From Glossina fuscipes (lineage: Eukaryota > Arthropoda > Insecta > Diptera > Glossinidae): 64,000 nucleotides of DNA. Positions 37,786 to 49,056 of this stretch are shown here, piece by piece. The notes beneath the pieces were generated by a model. That model saw only the letters and a program-made list of their open reading frames with translations. It did no database searches and had not been told where the DNA came from. The stretch lies in NCBI RefSeq assembly GCF_014805625.2, contig NW_023998517.1:573548-637547 (forward strand), written 5' to 3'. How positions within the stretch are numbered: the first letter of the stretch is position 1; every line of letters begins with the position of its first letter. The translations under genes were made by a program, and so were the position numbers.

Positions 37786-37990
37786 GATCAATCCTCATAT
37801 ATATTAGGGGCAAATTAGCTTTCCCTACATAAAATAATATAAATAATGTAAAAATAAAAAATAAAAAAAACTAAATAAAATAAAATTAGAACAATTGTAC
37901 GGGTAAAGTAATTTATAGGTTCCGTAAACGATTAGATTGATCCCTATACGTATTAGGGCTAAGTTAGACGCCCCCGGCCCTCAACCCACC
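37526..37990 (+). repeat. local direct duplication, one copy SINE-split
   Basis: Unit 1 runs about 37526-37585 plus 37799-37830 (GGTTCCATAGACGATTAGAT ... TATTAGGGGCAAATTAG). Unit 2 runs about 37870-37990 (GGTTCCGTAAACGATTAGAT ... TATTAGGGCTAAGTTAG). They align with scattered substitutions once the SINE is removed. Confidence 0.7.
37600..37783 (+). mobile_element. tRNA-derived SINE, copy 3
   Basis: Same structure as copy 2: a CCTGAGTAGCCGAAGGGG head, a GGATTCGAATCTC B box, AAGTGCGGTAGAG, a GATGCTAGTGCTTTTAAGAG body and a long (TAA)n tail. It is flanked by perfect 15-bp duplications TAGATCAATCCTCAT (37585-37599 and 37784-37798). The flanks match an uninterrupted paralogue at about 37870-37990, which acts as an empty-site control. 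Confidence 0.92.
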
Positions 37991-38253
37991 CTAGCGTTAG
38001 GCCAATAATTTATAACGGACAGAGCAATATTGGTATGAAGAAATGTTTTTAATCAGAAAGGAATACGTTCTCCAATATGTTGGAAAATGAGTCTTGACCT
38101 ACTTTTGAGCTTCCCTCCTTTTTGTTAAAAAGCTTTTGTACTTATTTGTAGAATATATATGCAGCTCAACAATTATCAATGAATGTCTGGCTTAAATAAT
38201 CCCATCATGTTATTAATAATAAAAAGCGTTGATAATAAGACAATAACAAAAAC

Positions 38254-38254
<1 letters not shown>

Positions 38255-38302
<48 letters not shown>
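38255..38302. repeat. poly(A) run, 48 nt
   Basis: An uninterrupted A tract followed by GAGAAAAAA. It may be a retroposon tail, but no recognisable body was identified upstream. Its length may be affected by sequencing error. Confidence 0.9.
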
Positions 38303-38312
<10 letters not shown>

Positions 38313-39039
38313 TCAAAGTGAAGATGGCATGAAAGAGGAGGAAACAAATTACACACTAATGAGTTGATGTTTTTCAGTGTTTTCGTTGACTACTTTTTCG
38401 CCTGAGTTACTTGCATGCAATTTAGGCAGACGCCTGAGCTGCATTTTGATTTTGACAGATTTATGCTGTCGTAACTTTTTTTCCATATAGCAATTTGTAT
38501 TTGTATTGGTAATAATGGCATGCAGTGCGTGCTAAATGATGACGAAATGTCTGACACGCACTTGATAGGAACGGTAAGTAGTTGCAGACCAGGTGGGATT
38601 TACATTCATACCAATATTTTTATTTTAATTATTGCATTTCATATTATTATGCATTTTGCACTCGTTTAACTGTCATAAATGAATACACCTTAGTTTCATA
38701 TAGTGTTGCGTTTTGTTTTAACATAATCGATAACGAAAAATTAGTCATTTTGATGTATATTTTATTAGTTATTTTAAAAAGTATTGCGCCTTTCGTTTAC
38801 GAAAAAGCCGTGGAGAGTCAAAGGTCGTGTCATCAGGTAGATATTCTAATACCGAAAGGAATAAGAATTTTAAATGATAGATAGATGGAGAGCTGGAGAA
38901 GATTAATCTTCCCGCAGGGCTTCTTCACTTTTTACAATTTGATTTCAGTAAGCGTCGAAGCGCAAATCGCTATAAACATTGATTACATTTCGTATGCAAA
39001 ATAACGACTATTCACTCACATTTCTTATGGAAACTTCGA

Positions 39040-39390
39040 ATTTCAAAATGCTTCCTTGGCCTTGGTATACCCTACGGCAAAAGGTGCAAGGGTTTATTAA
39101 ATTTTTGTCTATGCATATAACACGCAGAAGGGTTTGGGACAGATTTAGCTGATGGATCCAAGAAGCGATTCTACTAACGTTGTGTGTCCGCCTGTCCGCC
39201 TTCTTGTTTTGTTTGTACACAGACATGCTTTGGTGCAAGAATGAACGCCATCGAGAATAATTTCGATCGCGCATTACTTTTGTCGAGTCTTGCTATTTGT
39301 TCCCATATTACGCTTTACATTGAAAAGTCGTAATATGAATAATTGTAGGGTGATGTAGAGTGCTTTATAAAGGCCCCTATGGCCCATTAC
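39040..39390 (+). repeat. dispersed repeat family A, plus copy
   Basis: Ordered landmarks: GGTATACCCTACGG, AGAAGGGTTTGGGACAG, TGTCCGCCTGTCCGCC, AAGAATGAACGCCATCGAGA, TTACATTGAAAAGTCGTAAT and GTAGGGTGATGTAGAGTGC. The reverse-strand ORF over it is an artefact. Confidence 0.6.
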
Positions 39391-39748
39391 CTGTTTATTT
39401 TTCCTAAATTAAGCTAAATTGAAAACAATAAATGAATTCTAAACTACGACCTTTTAAGGCTAAATACTTTTGAGACAATCTAATCACATATATATATATA
39501 TACGTACAAGACATATGCAGTTTGCACGTAAGCGGATAAATAGTGCGTACGTTATATTAAGCAAGCGATCATGCAGTATAAGTGAGTGTGTTACTGTACT
39601 TACCCTATGTCCATTGAGTTAAAATTCAATTTACGTTTGTGTTGCCTTGAATTTATTTGTAAACCTATGAAAAAGACACGAACTTATATTAAAATATTTG
39701 TCGGTTTTTATTTGTTGGCTTTTTTGAAATATCTCTTGTCTTTTTTGA

Positions 39749-39757
39749 TATAAAAAG
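39749..39757 (+). promoter_or_regulatory. TATA box of second cuticle gene
   Basis: TATAAAAAG lies about 95 bp upstream of the ATG at 39852. The expected start site near 39780 has only a weak initiator (ATAGTTTA). Confidence 0.4.
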
Positions 39758-39851
39758 ACACGTTTGGTCAACTTGATATTATAGTTTACAACCATTTTTG
39801 TTATATAGAGCAACGAAGAGTTCGAAGAGTTCATACATTTTGTTAACAAAA

Positions 39852-40441
39852 ATGATTTTCAAAGTAAGGATAATTTTCATTTTTAATAACAATGTTATGC
39901 TCTAACAGAAAAATATTTTCATATTTTTTTTTTTTGCTTTTCACGCTTTAACCCATCTTAGTTCACCGTTATATTGGCTATTAGTGGCTTTGCGTTTGTT
40001 AATGCTGGTGTCATTCATCCTGCGCCTGTTGTAGCTGTTGGGAAACTTGAAGAGTACGATCCTCATCCTCAGTATACATACGGCTATGATGTCAAGGATG
40101 CACTTTCTGGCGACTCGAAAACTGCCGTAGAAGCTCGTGATGGTCACATAGTACGAGGTCAATATTCCTTAAATGATGCTGACGGCTACAGACGTATTGT
40201 TGATTATACCGCCGATCCTGTAAATGGTTTTAATGCTGTTGTTCGTCGCGAACCGCTCGTTGCCGCCATACCTGCTGCACCAGTTGCTGTTGCTCATCAT
40301 GCACCAGTTGCTGTTGCTCACCATGCACCAGTCGCCGTTGCTCCTGCCGTGCCAGTCGTAAAAACAGCTGCTCCCGTAATAGCAAGTCCGGCGTTTGTGA
40401 AAACTACTTTTGCTTCGCCACTCATCTCCTATGCTTATTAG
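39852..40441 (+). CDS. RR-2 cuticle protein 2 (two exons)
   Basis: Exon 1 is 39852-39863 (MIFK) with a GTAAGG donor; the acceptor AG is at 39960-39961; exon 2 is 39962-40441. The protein is about 163 residues: a signal peptide (MIFKFTVILAISGFAFVNAG), then an RR-2 domain with EEYDPHPQYTYGYDVKD, LSGDSKTAVEARDGHIV, GQYSLNDADGYRRIV and YTADPVNGFNAVVRREP. A short tail follows with three repeats of the type APVAVAHHAPVA, then an AP/V-rich end and SYAY. It is a secreted chitin-binding cuticle protein of the same cluster as its neighbours. An AATAAA signal lies about 33 bp after the stop. The first exon is too short to be found as an ORF and was placed by splice signals and by analogy with its paralogues. 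Confidence 0.93.
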
Positions 40442-41312
40442 AAAAGTAACGGTTAAAGATTATTGTTAGCTTAAAATAAATATTTATGTTGGAAAATATT
40501 GCTTTTAATTCGTATAAGTTCCTGCTCTTGCACTCCGGGCTTCGCAGTAATTTTCTTCTATTTTTAGGGTTAATCGTTTAGGATCGAGTTATAAGTTCAC
40601 TGAAGACATTGCTTAAGTAAAAACCGTTCATATGTTCTTAAGAGTTGTTTGTCTTGTCTACTTTCTACTCCAATTTCCTTAATTCATTCCAATATATCTG
40701 ATAGTTTTTCCGCCGCTTTAGTCAAGAGCTTAGGCAACGTTATTTTCTGTAGAATTTTAGTTGCATATGCGGAAGGATTAAATCGCTTAAATAGTCATTA
40801 ATAAATGCTTCGTCCTTACGGTCACGCCAGTGGAGACCGTATCGATCGTCCCTTTAAAATTATAAATTACCTTCAAGTATGAATATATATATACTAAAGA
40901 TCGACGTCCTTGAGGTTTTGTAGTGATCGACTAACAAGAAGAAGAATGATGTAACGATCCCTATGACCTTACTTATAGGGGGCATCCTATGAGTGGCTGG
41001 TCACTGCCTACCACTATGAAGTAATAAATTCGTTTCTGTGGATCCGATTATGAGTGGCGATCGGTCTGCCCTACGGTAGGCATATTCAAACTGAAAAATC
41101 TTTGACATCCAAAGTTGAATACTGGATATGCATTCTATGCATATGCTCTACGCTTAGAGATGAAAGTTGAAAGTGGGAAAAACTTTAAAAAATCATAGAT
41201 TGGTTTTAACTGTAGGCATGAGGTTGTTACGATCATCAAGAAGCGACAAATGACGGAAGTCCCTGACATGTCTTAAAATAATTTTTTTTTTATTTGTTGT
41301 TCATTTGTTGCT

Positions 41313-42177
41313 TCAGCTTACTGCTTTAATTTTTGAAATTTTGAGATAGATAGCCACAAATAAACCATAAACTCGTAAAGCATGTAATGTTGCAAAATTT
41401 TTTGATTTATATGAAAAGACCTTTAAAATATCTATCATAAAATTTTTTTCTACGTGGCCTAGTTTTCGAGATGCCGATGACATACATCTACTACTGGGTC
41501 CAACAAGTAAGAGCAATTCAATTTTTAATTTAACTTGAATATTGGTCTTACTTTTTGGCCGCAGTATTGTTGCTAACAAAAGGTCCGCATCATTTTTATA
41601 TCTTTGTCTACAAATTTTAATCGACATTGGAAATGTTCCTGAAGACCAGTGACTCAAAGGATCGTCAAGATCACCTTCCTATTCAGTCCGAAGATAGTCC
41701 CGTTAACGCGGCTACAATTTGCGATAAAATTTTAATTCCAATTTATTTCCAATTTATTTCAACATATATTAGCATTTTTCCACCCAATTTTAAATAATTT
41801 GGAAGCAAAATTTTCTCGCGGGTAGATGTGACAAACATTTAGGTGACGAACGTTTACGTGACAGATTTTCTGAAATATCCTTACGAAGTCGAAAACATGA
41901 ATGTTGTTGTGGGGCGTGTATGTTGGCAGATCACAACCATTTCTTACCATTGAACTCTTAAGCGTTGAAGAAATGTTTGGCCCAAACTTGAAGATACCGC
42001 CTTCATATTTACGACAAAAATCAAAAGGATCGAAATAGTCCGTCCCCCCAGCTGGAAACAAAAGCTGCCAAAAAGCGTCTTCTTTACGCTAGATGACAAA
42101 TCTTTGGAATTTGTTTTTTTGTTTTTGTTTCGCTTTACATTGTCAGGCTCATCTTCGATGATTGCAAAAAAATGCAA
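41313..42177 (-). other. minus-strand ORF cluster, weakly BESS-like, possibly decayed
   Basis: I do not recognise this with confidence. Three overlapping minus-strand open segments (42177-41944, 42061-41759, 41657-41313) look more protein-like than the surrounding AT noise. The last contains KNDADLLLATILRPKSKTN then QVKLKIELLLLV, loosely like the BESS motif (acidic start, FLxSLLP, basic helix, final QLL) of MADF-BESS regulators. No MADF domain was found and the frames are not continuous. It may be a pseudogene, a transposon fragment or chance. Confidence 0.25.
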
Positions 42178-43799
42178 ATTATTTATTACAGACAGATGAG
42201 TTTACGATATTCTAATTGCTCATCTTATAAGAATGTGTCTGCGCTTGCAACACACGATTTCATTCTGTCTGCGCAAAGGTGTGTAAAATATATTTCACAA
42301 AATTCTTTACACACAACACAACATCATAAGTCATTTCTCATTACTATTGATATGTAGGCATCGAAAATAATCTCAGCTTAATAGGAAAATAAAAGTCATT
42401 ATCGTATATAATTGAAATAAAATCAAGGTCAAATGAAAAATGAAATTATTAACAGACCGAGAAAAATAATACAAACAACAAATTCACTGATTACCTTAAA
42501 AGTTTTCGTTATGTCAACAAAGCAATCGCTTACGAATACGCATAAAATGATTTCTTGTGGTATTCATTGGCATTCCGCCAAAAAAAAAAAAAAAAAAAAA
42601 AACTTTAAACCACTATTACGAAAATGTAATTGAAATTAAATCAGTAGAAAGAAATTTATAACCGCTTCATGGTGGCTTTTGGATACCTAACGTTTAACAT
42701 AATTGGTTTTATTTATTTATTTTTTTTTTTTTTTGTATATAAATCCACGATGTTGTACACACAAGGCTTTGATTGTTAAAGATAAAGTTTTTCAAATCAT
42801 TTACTTTACTCGATAACTACTAAGATAAACTGAATTTAAGAGCGTTGAACGTCGTTGAGCGTCGATCATATAAAATTAACACATTGCTTGCATGAACAAT
42901 ATGATAAAATAAGTAGACTAACGAAACGCGTAATCCCTCTCTACGTGCGGTGGTAGGCATAAAAAGAAAGGAAAAGAATGAATGTCAGTCGGTTAATTGG
43001 ACAGTCCGTCATTTGTTTTGAGTGAAACAATATTATTAAACTATGTGAAGGCATACATGCGCCCGCAAAAGACCTACAAAGTTGAATATTGTTGCTCACA
43101 TACCCATACATGTTGAAATAATTTCTTGTAGCTTTTGTAGATATTTTATCGAACCTTTCACCTTATTGTTGTATTGTGTATCTACTGTTCAAAATAACAA
43201 GAAGTATATATATATACATATATATATAAGCGTTCATATTTATGTGAACAGTATATATGTAAAGATATCAAACTGTAAATAAATGGACAGACATCAGGGC
43301 AGCGTACTACTGATTGGGAATTGGGAAAGCTTAGCATTTTACGGAGTTTACAATACACGGCTTCTGTTGCGTAATTGGTAGTGATACTATTAGGTTAGTC
43401 GAAAAGTCATGTCGTGTCTTTTCCCAACCGTAAGTTTATTGCATTTTTTCGCAGCCAATACGTTGTAATAGCTAACATGGCAAGACTTATGTTGCGTGTG
43501 TGTGTGTGGCGAAAGCAGAATAATGCGGCATATTTTATTTTTTTATTATCGATAAAGTAAAAATGGTATTTAAGGAAGAAAAAATTATTGAATGTATATA
43601 AAGCAAATGTATTGAGAGAAGACCAGTTCCGACAGCTTTGACATTGAGAATGTACCACCTGCGAGAAAGTCAGGTTGAGCCTAATGAATATTAGTCCATA
43701 TATTGTATCGATTAGAAAAAAATCGTCTTTAATTTTGATTAAAAAGAAAAGGAATCACTTTCCGAGCACTCCAACACTGTAGCCTTATCCTATCTCCAC

Positions 43800-43960
43800 T
43801 ATAGCGCTCCTACACATACCAATACCCGTATGCCGTGATTTTTGACATATTTTCACGAAATTTAGTACACTGAGATGCTTTGATCCCAAAGAGAACACTT
43901 TTGGATCGGATCATTTTTCCAGCGCTTCATTCGAGCAAAGGCTATTATAATATATAAATA
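43800..43960 (+). repeat. dispersed repeat family A, fragment
   Basis: TATTTTCACGAAATTTAGTA, GATGCTTTGATCCCAAAGAG and ACTTTTGGATCGGATCATTT follow the family A core order. Heavily degraded. Confidence 0.5.
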
Positions 43961-44608
43961 TTATATATTTCCACTACACTTTGATTTCTTAGGTAACTTG
44001 AATTTTTCCCTAACAAAAATAAAGGCTTATTAAAGAATAGAAGCATTTAGTGTAACGTGTTCGCCTACGGTACGGCTTTCTTTCTCAAATGCTTCTCGAT
44101 CTGCTAGATATTCTATGCAGCTGGTATTAATGATTTTGCTAAGTCCGACATTTCCCATTCGATTCGTTTCATAGCGAATGATTACAATTACATTTGACCA
44201 AGCACTGGACTGTTGTGAAAGCAAGATCTGTTGATAAATCTATTTGCCTTCTATCTAAACTCGAGCCCCTCAAACTTCTTGGCTTAATTTGTTTTTACTA
44301 TCTTTCGTTATGGTTTGGAAGTTAAAGGTATTTAAATGGCTTCGGTTTGACATTCTTCGGTCTAGTTAAAGACTTGGTCTGCCTCAAGTAGAGACGTGCT
44401 GCTGGTATGTGTGATGCTGTTACACTTTATCTCCCAATCACTGCCCATAATACCTGGAATTGCTAACTAGCTTTCATTATTGTTTTTATTATTATTGTGA
44501 TGTTTTTAAACTAATGACAAATATGTTTAAACTGAAAGGAAATATATTGAGCTCTAATAACGTAGACAAATTAGGTATTGAGTCTAGTAGCTTTAATAAA
44601 GTAATGTA

Positions 44609-44818
44609 TTAAAGTGATATTGCACTCCTTAGCCGCTTTTGGGATGTCCATAGGGTAAGTTGTTTCCAATGGCATGGTTTTAATAATTGAAAAGTTTGAA
44701 GGTTCACTTTCTCCACGATATTGTCAATAGTTAGAAGTGCATAAGGAATAAACTTCGCCGGTCGATCAGCTTTCTCATTGCCTAATGAACCGATATGACG
44801 AAGTATCCAAATGACGAA
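44609..44818 (-). pseudogene. Retrotransposon RNase H remnant
   Basis: One minus-strand frame (44818 to a TAA at 44611-44609) reads FVIWILRHIGSLGNEKADRP then AKFIPYALL...NLQTFQLLKPCHWKQLTLW. The (P)GHxGxxGNExAD core is the classic C-terminal RNase H motif of I/R1/jockey-type non-LTR elements. The usual ADELAK appears as ADRPAK. HWKQ recurs in the 25.4-kb remnant, suggesting the same family. Weak coding similarity may continue upstream to about 45000. A short duplication (GACGAAGTATCC) interrupts the upstream edge. Confidence 0.75.
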
Positions 44819-45616
44819 GTATCCGAAGTATCCTTTTAATCTTATGATCGCTTGTTAATGGGGCTCCTGTTGGAAGTGCCTTTGATCCAGTTTGGTGACT
44901 ATACTCAAACTAAGTGTGTACTGATACAAAGTAATAAAATCCAGTGCTATCAGTTATCTTGTTACCAATCCATGCGATACTTCACTTACTTACATCATAG
45001 CTTGTTCTGCATCTGTTAAGTTCTAGCATACGTTTTTGAAGGAGTACGCGATGAACTCATTACTTATTCTTATAATAAGCGTTTTTGTGAAAATTCTTTT
45101 AAGTTCTTCGCAAAAACCTTTTGCTTACTTACTACAAATGCAGACAGTCGAGTAACTACGCTTAAGTGTAAATGATCTCAGAACATGAATTGAAGATAAA
45201 TAATATAAGTATGTGACGATTATAGAAAGGCTGGCTTAATTTAATATATTCTCATTCTTCCAAAGCTCACATACCATTAAACAGTAGTTTTCATATTGAT
45301 TAATTCGATAAATTTTATACGCATTTACATGCATAACTAATTTATCGAATATTTACACTCGAAATTGTTTCATCTTTTCGATATAATGATCCATAATTTT
45401 GGTTTTTTCAAGTTAATTTGGTTTTGAATGATTTTTCAAAAAAGAAAAAAAAAAAAAATGTTCGCATTCAAAAACTGTTATTTACCAGTAAATAATAAAA
45501 CCTGACTTTGACCTTAACACTCAGTTTGTCGAAAAAAAAAAAACAAAAAAATTGAAGATAATTTAACTGTTTTTTTTTTATTTATTTTTTTTTTTACACG
45601 CGTTTAATTCGACATG

Positions 45617-45664
45617 GGCACGACCGAAAGCAACGTAAATTCCAGCAATGCAGCTGTAAAGGTA
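45617..45664 (+). other. possible short first coding exon (MGTTES...)
   Basis: An ATG opens MGTTESNVNSSNAAVK and is followed directly by a GTATGT donor. Gly2 with Ser6 fits an N-myristoylation motif. The upstream sequence is a T-rich tract, no promoter is evident, and no following exon was recognised. The opposite strand is also open here. This may be coincidence. Confidence 0.15.
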
Positions 45665-46406
45665 TGTAGTCTGTTCAATCATTTCTCTGCCTTCAAATGT
45701 TGGACTGCAAACCTTCAATATAGAAACTCTGGAGGCTTTACTTACATGATGTATGTATATATTGTTATTATTTCGCAATGATAAATTAAGGCGACAGAAA
45801 CATTAAATTTTAAAAGACTGTAAATAGGTTGAAGAAGAATAAGAAAAAAAGAAAAAAAGAAAACAAAGCGAAGGGAAACACTCGCTTGACCCTTTATATG
45901 GTTGTTATCTTATATCATTTTTTAGGAAAACAAGTGAAAACTTTATAGTTGATTAAGGTTGATGCGTTAATGCCCTATACATAGTAGTTTTTAACGTTTC
46001 AATAAAAGGTTCTTTGTCTGAAAATATGCTTTACATTTCGTAAAAACGCTAAGGTTAACGGAGGCTACTTGCTTTTGGTATATGAATATATTAGCCCTGG
46101 CCACAAAGCAATATACAAAAATGTTAGAAGCAAAGAGTAGATTACAATAGGACAATAAAATTCAAAACCAGCAAGCAAAGGAAAATAAAACGTAATTTAG
46201 TTAGCTTCGGATCTATTTATATAAAAATACGTATTTAGTAAGCTGGCCTTAGAATTTTTGCTGATCATTTCTTCTGGAAATCAACTGAGATTTATTTTCC
46301 CCAAAACAGGATTTGACCGATCGCGTTAAATATGTTTCTAAAGTCGTAAATTTACCTTTGAATGGAGTAAACCCTTAATATGAGAATTTTTGATCAATGA
46401 CATTTG

Positions 46407-46433
46407 GTAGTAGTAGTAGTAGTAGTAGTAGTA
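46407..46433. repeat. (TAG)n microsatellite
   Basis: About nine uninterrupted TAG units. Confidence 0.9.
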
Positions 46434-49056
46434 AAATTTCTGCTTTATTTGTTTAAAGTCGTTGCGTTCGTTTTGTATTTTTGCATGCGAAACCTTTAAT
46501 CTTTAAATTGTTTTTGAATGCCACGCAATTTCAACACATGTATACATGAAATGTTATTCCTGTAGCTGAACCTGGCGCAAGTATCAATTTCATGCTGTGT
46601 GTGCTCATTTAGCGTTAATTTAATTCATTTTTTTTCTTTTTTGCTTTTATTGCTTTTTGTTTTCACATTCAAAAAGGAGAGGTTCATTTTAAACCATAGC
46701 ATATACATACATTTCGTTGTTTACTACCTGTTGTTCTCTCGTATTACGAGAAAGTGCGTAAGCGCTACATATTTCTTTGCAAATTGGTTAATAAGTTCTC
46801 TGCTGATAAAAGTGAAACATAAACGACAATGACATGCTTCATGTGTCACGACTAATTTGTTATTAACTAAACTATTAGTTAAACGCCAGAAGCCATCTAC
46901 TTGCTGTATTCTCTGCTAATTATGTTAAACATGATATTTTTTCTAATAATAGTCGCTAATAATTTGGCTTTACTCAAGATCGGTTAGATATTTATATACA
47001 GAGTGCAAAACATTTCATATATGAATCTTGATATTTGAGGTACATACGGTCACTACTACGATTCCAGAAATATTTAGGCGATGTTATGATCAAGCTATGA
47101 ATTAACGTTTGCGGATACTTACAAAGAAAAACGCTCTACGATCTTGGAATCCAATCGACATAAGGATCATTACATTTTACCGCGAGGAATCAAGATATGG
47201 TGCGCGCTTTGAAAACTGCGTCATTCGCCGGGGACAGACGGACAAACAATGTTTCGCAAAGGTTTTTGGTAACGGTTTGTGCGTACTATGCTTATTTTGA
47301 CAGCGTCTTTTGAAGGCTGACCGCATTCATTCTTGCTCAAAAATACTGAGTCGTCCCTTTAAACGTTTCCTCCAAGTTCATAGAGGTTCAAGAGTTTTTT
47401 GCTTACTATGGACGTGATCGTTGACGGAACGGTCACATTTCCAAATTTAATTTTTTGCAACTAACGAGAAAGCGAGGAATAATCACGTAGTTAAAACTTA
47501 AGTGTTGTTTACATTTTTCATAAGTGATTAGCTTCCAGGTTAATGACCTTTCCGTCAGAAAGTTAAGAAAGACTGATAGAGAAACGGATTGGCAAGCGGG
47601 CAAAGCTACGTTGATCCAAAATTTTAGGCTGGCCAGGTATCAAGAGTTGACTTCTCTGCGTACTGGCTCACTCAACGTCTTTGTGAGAAGACAAAAACTC
47701 AACACACTATGCAAACAAATCTATCATAAGTAATATTAAAGTAAAATAGAACTAATTTTTATAAACACAAGCAGACATTAGTTTGCAACATTTCCAAAGC
47801 AATTAATGGTTTTCAAAATTTAAAGGCGACGGGGTATCTTGCAAAGAGCTATTCAATGCCGGGATTGCCTCGCAACTGGTGTCGTTGTTAAGCCTAAATA
47901 GACACTCGCCGTTAATTATGTACACATAACATTACTCGAACTTACTCTTCGGACTTACTCTTCCCCCACTGTACTCAACCAACAAGAAAAGTTTAAATGA
48001 TAGGCACAAAAATATTCGACCAAAACTTATATTAATTTTTCTCTTATGTACAAAAAAAAGAAGGGACAAAAATCTTAAAAAAATATTATGTTACCTTTCA
48101 AAAGTGCGTAATATGACGTATAATTATAGGTCATTATGAGGATTAACAACTTGAAGTACAAATAAATTCATTAACGCACAACTCAATTGTCAAAGAGATG
48201 ACGTATTAAACATGCACGAAATTTAAAAGCTGATTATTTGGTCGCTTCCATATAAGCAAACTGAAAAGCGAAGCTAATATCTTCAGTGGTTTATTCATCG
48301 GATCGGCTCCTCTCCTTAAATCAAATCTTTACATTTCTATAGTCATTGCTGAAACAAGAATTTTTTTACTGATTATTTGATTATATTTTCCTTGTTTAAC
48401 TCATTGTGTGCGTTTGCTTTTGTCTACGGTATTGTCTTGTAAAATTCTTATATTTAGTAGGCTGTACGTAAACGCTTTACCAAGATATGTAGCCCACAGC
48501 AAGGTGCACATTTATGTGGATGACGTACACCTATACTATACTACATATACTGGAGGCATGTCACGGTACATTTTTTTTTTTTTGACTTGCATCACATGTA
48601 AGTTTAAATTACGTTATTCTATGTGAAGTTTTAGGGCAAATAAAAAAATAGAAAGCTTGCGTGTAACACGGTTTCGATACAGCGTAGCAAACGCTGTCTG
48701 TACTTATTTAATCCTTTCAAATCTTATTCACATTGATTAACACAAATGAATAATATAATCTCTCTTAATAATTGGGCTCAATACTTCTGATATTTTCTAA
48801 TATTCGCTGCGGGAAACTATTTCTATACACAAATTTTGTTACTCTTTTTCAAAGTGATTGCAATTATTTAAGTAAATGAGGTACGAGCAGCACATATACG
48901 GTTTTGATTGCTATAGTGTGAACTTTTACTTAAGTTACTAAAACAAATCAATTTTTTCTGATTAAAAACTTTTATTATCACATTTAATTAACAAAATTAT
49001 AGCAAAACAACAAAATATTCCACAGCAGTTGACGAAAACATAATAAGTTCTACTTA

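Larger units (their letters stand above)
35098..39851. other. interval between plus-strand cuticle genes
   Basis: No gene seen. It contains a (TA)n stretch at about 35236-35258, the MITE at 35833-36388, a family A repeat split by a SINE (36880-37400), a second SINE at 37600-37783, a local duplicated segment (37526-37990), a 48-nt poly(A) run at 38255-38302 and another family A copy at 39040-39390. The ORF at 38582-38884 is unrecognised, AT-rich and probably chance. Confidence 0.65.
40442..49056. other. gene-poor interval between divergent cuticle pairs
   Basis: No confident gene. It contains ORF fragments with weak BESS-like similarity (41313-42177), homopolymer A/T runs (42580-42602, 42719-42734, 45535-45596), a (TA)n tract at about 43207-43228, a family A fragment (43800-43960), an RNase H remnant (44609-44818), a possible short exon at 45617-45664 and a TAG microsatellite (46407-46433). 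The rest looks like unremarkable AT-rich sequence. Confidence 0.6.
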
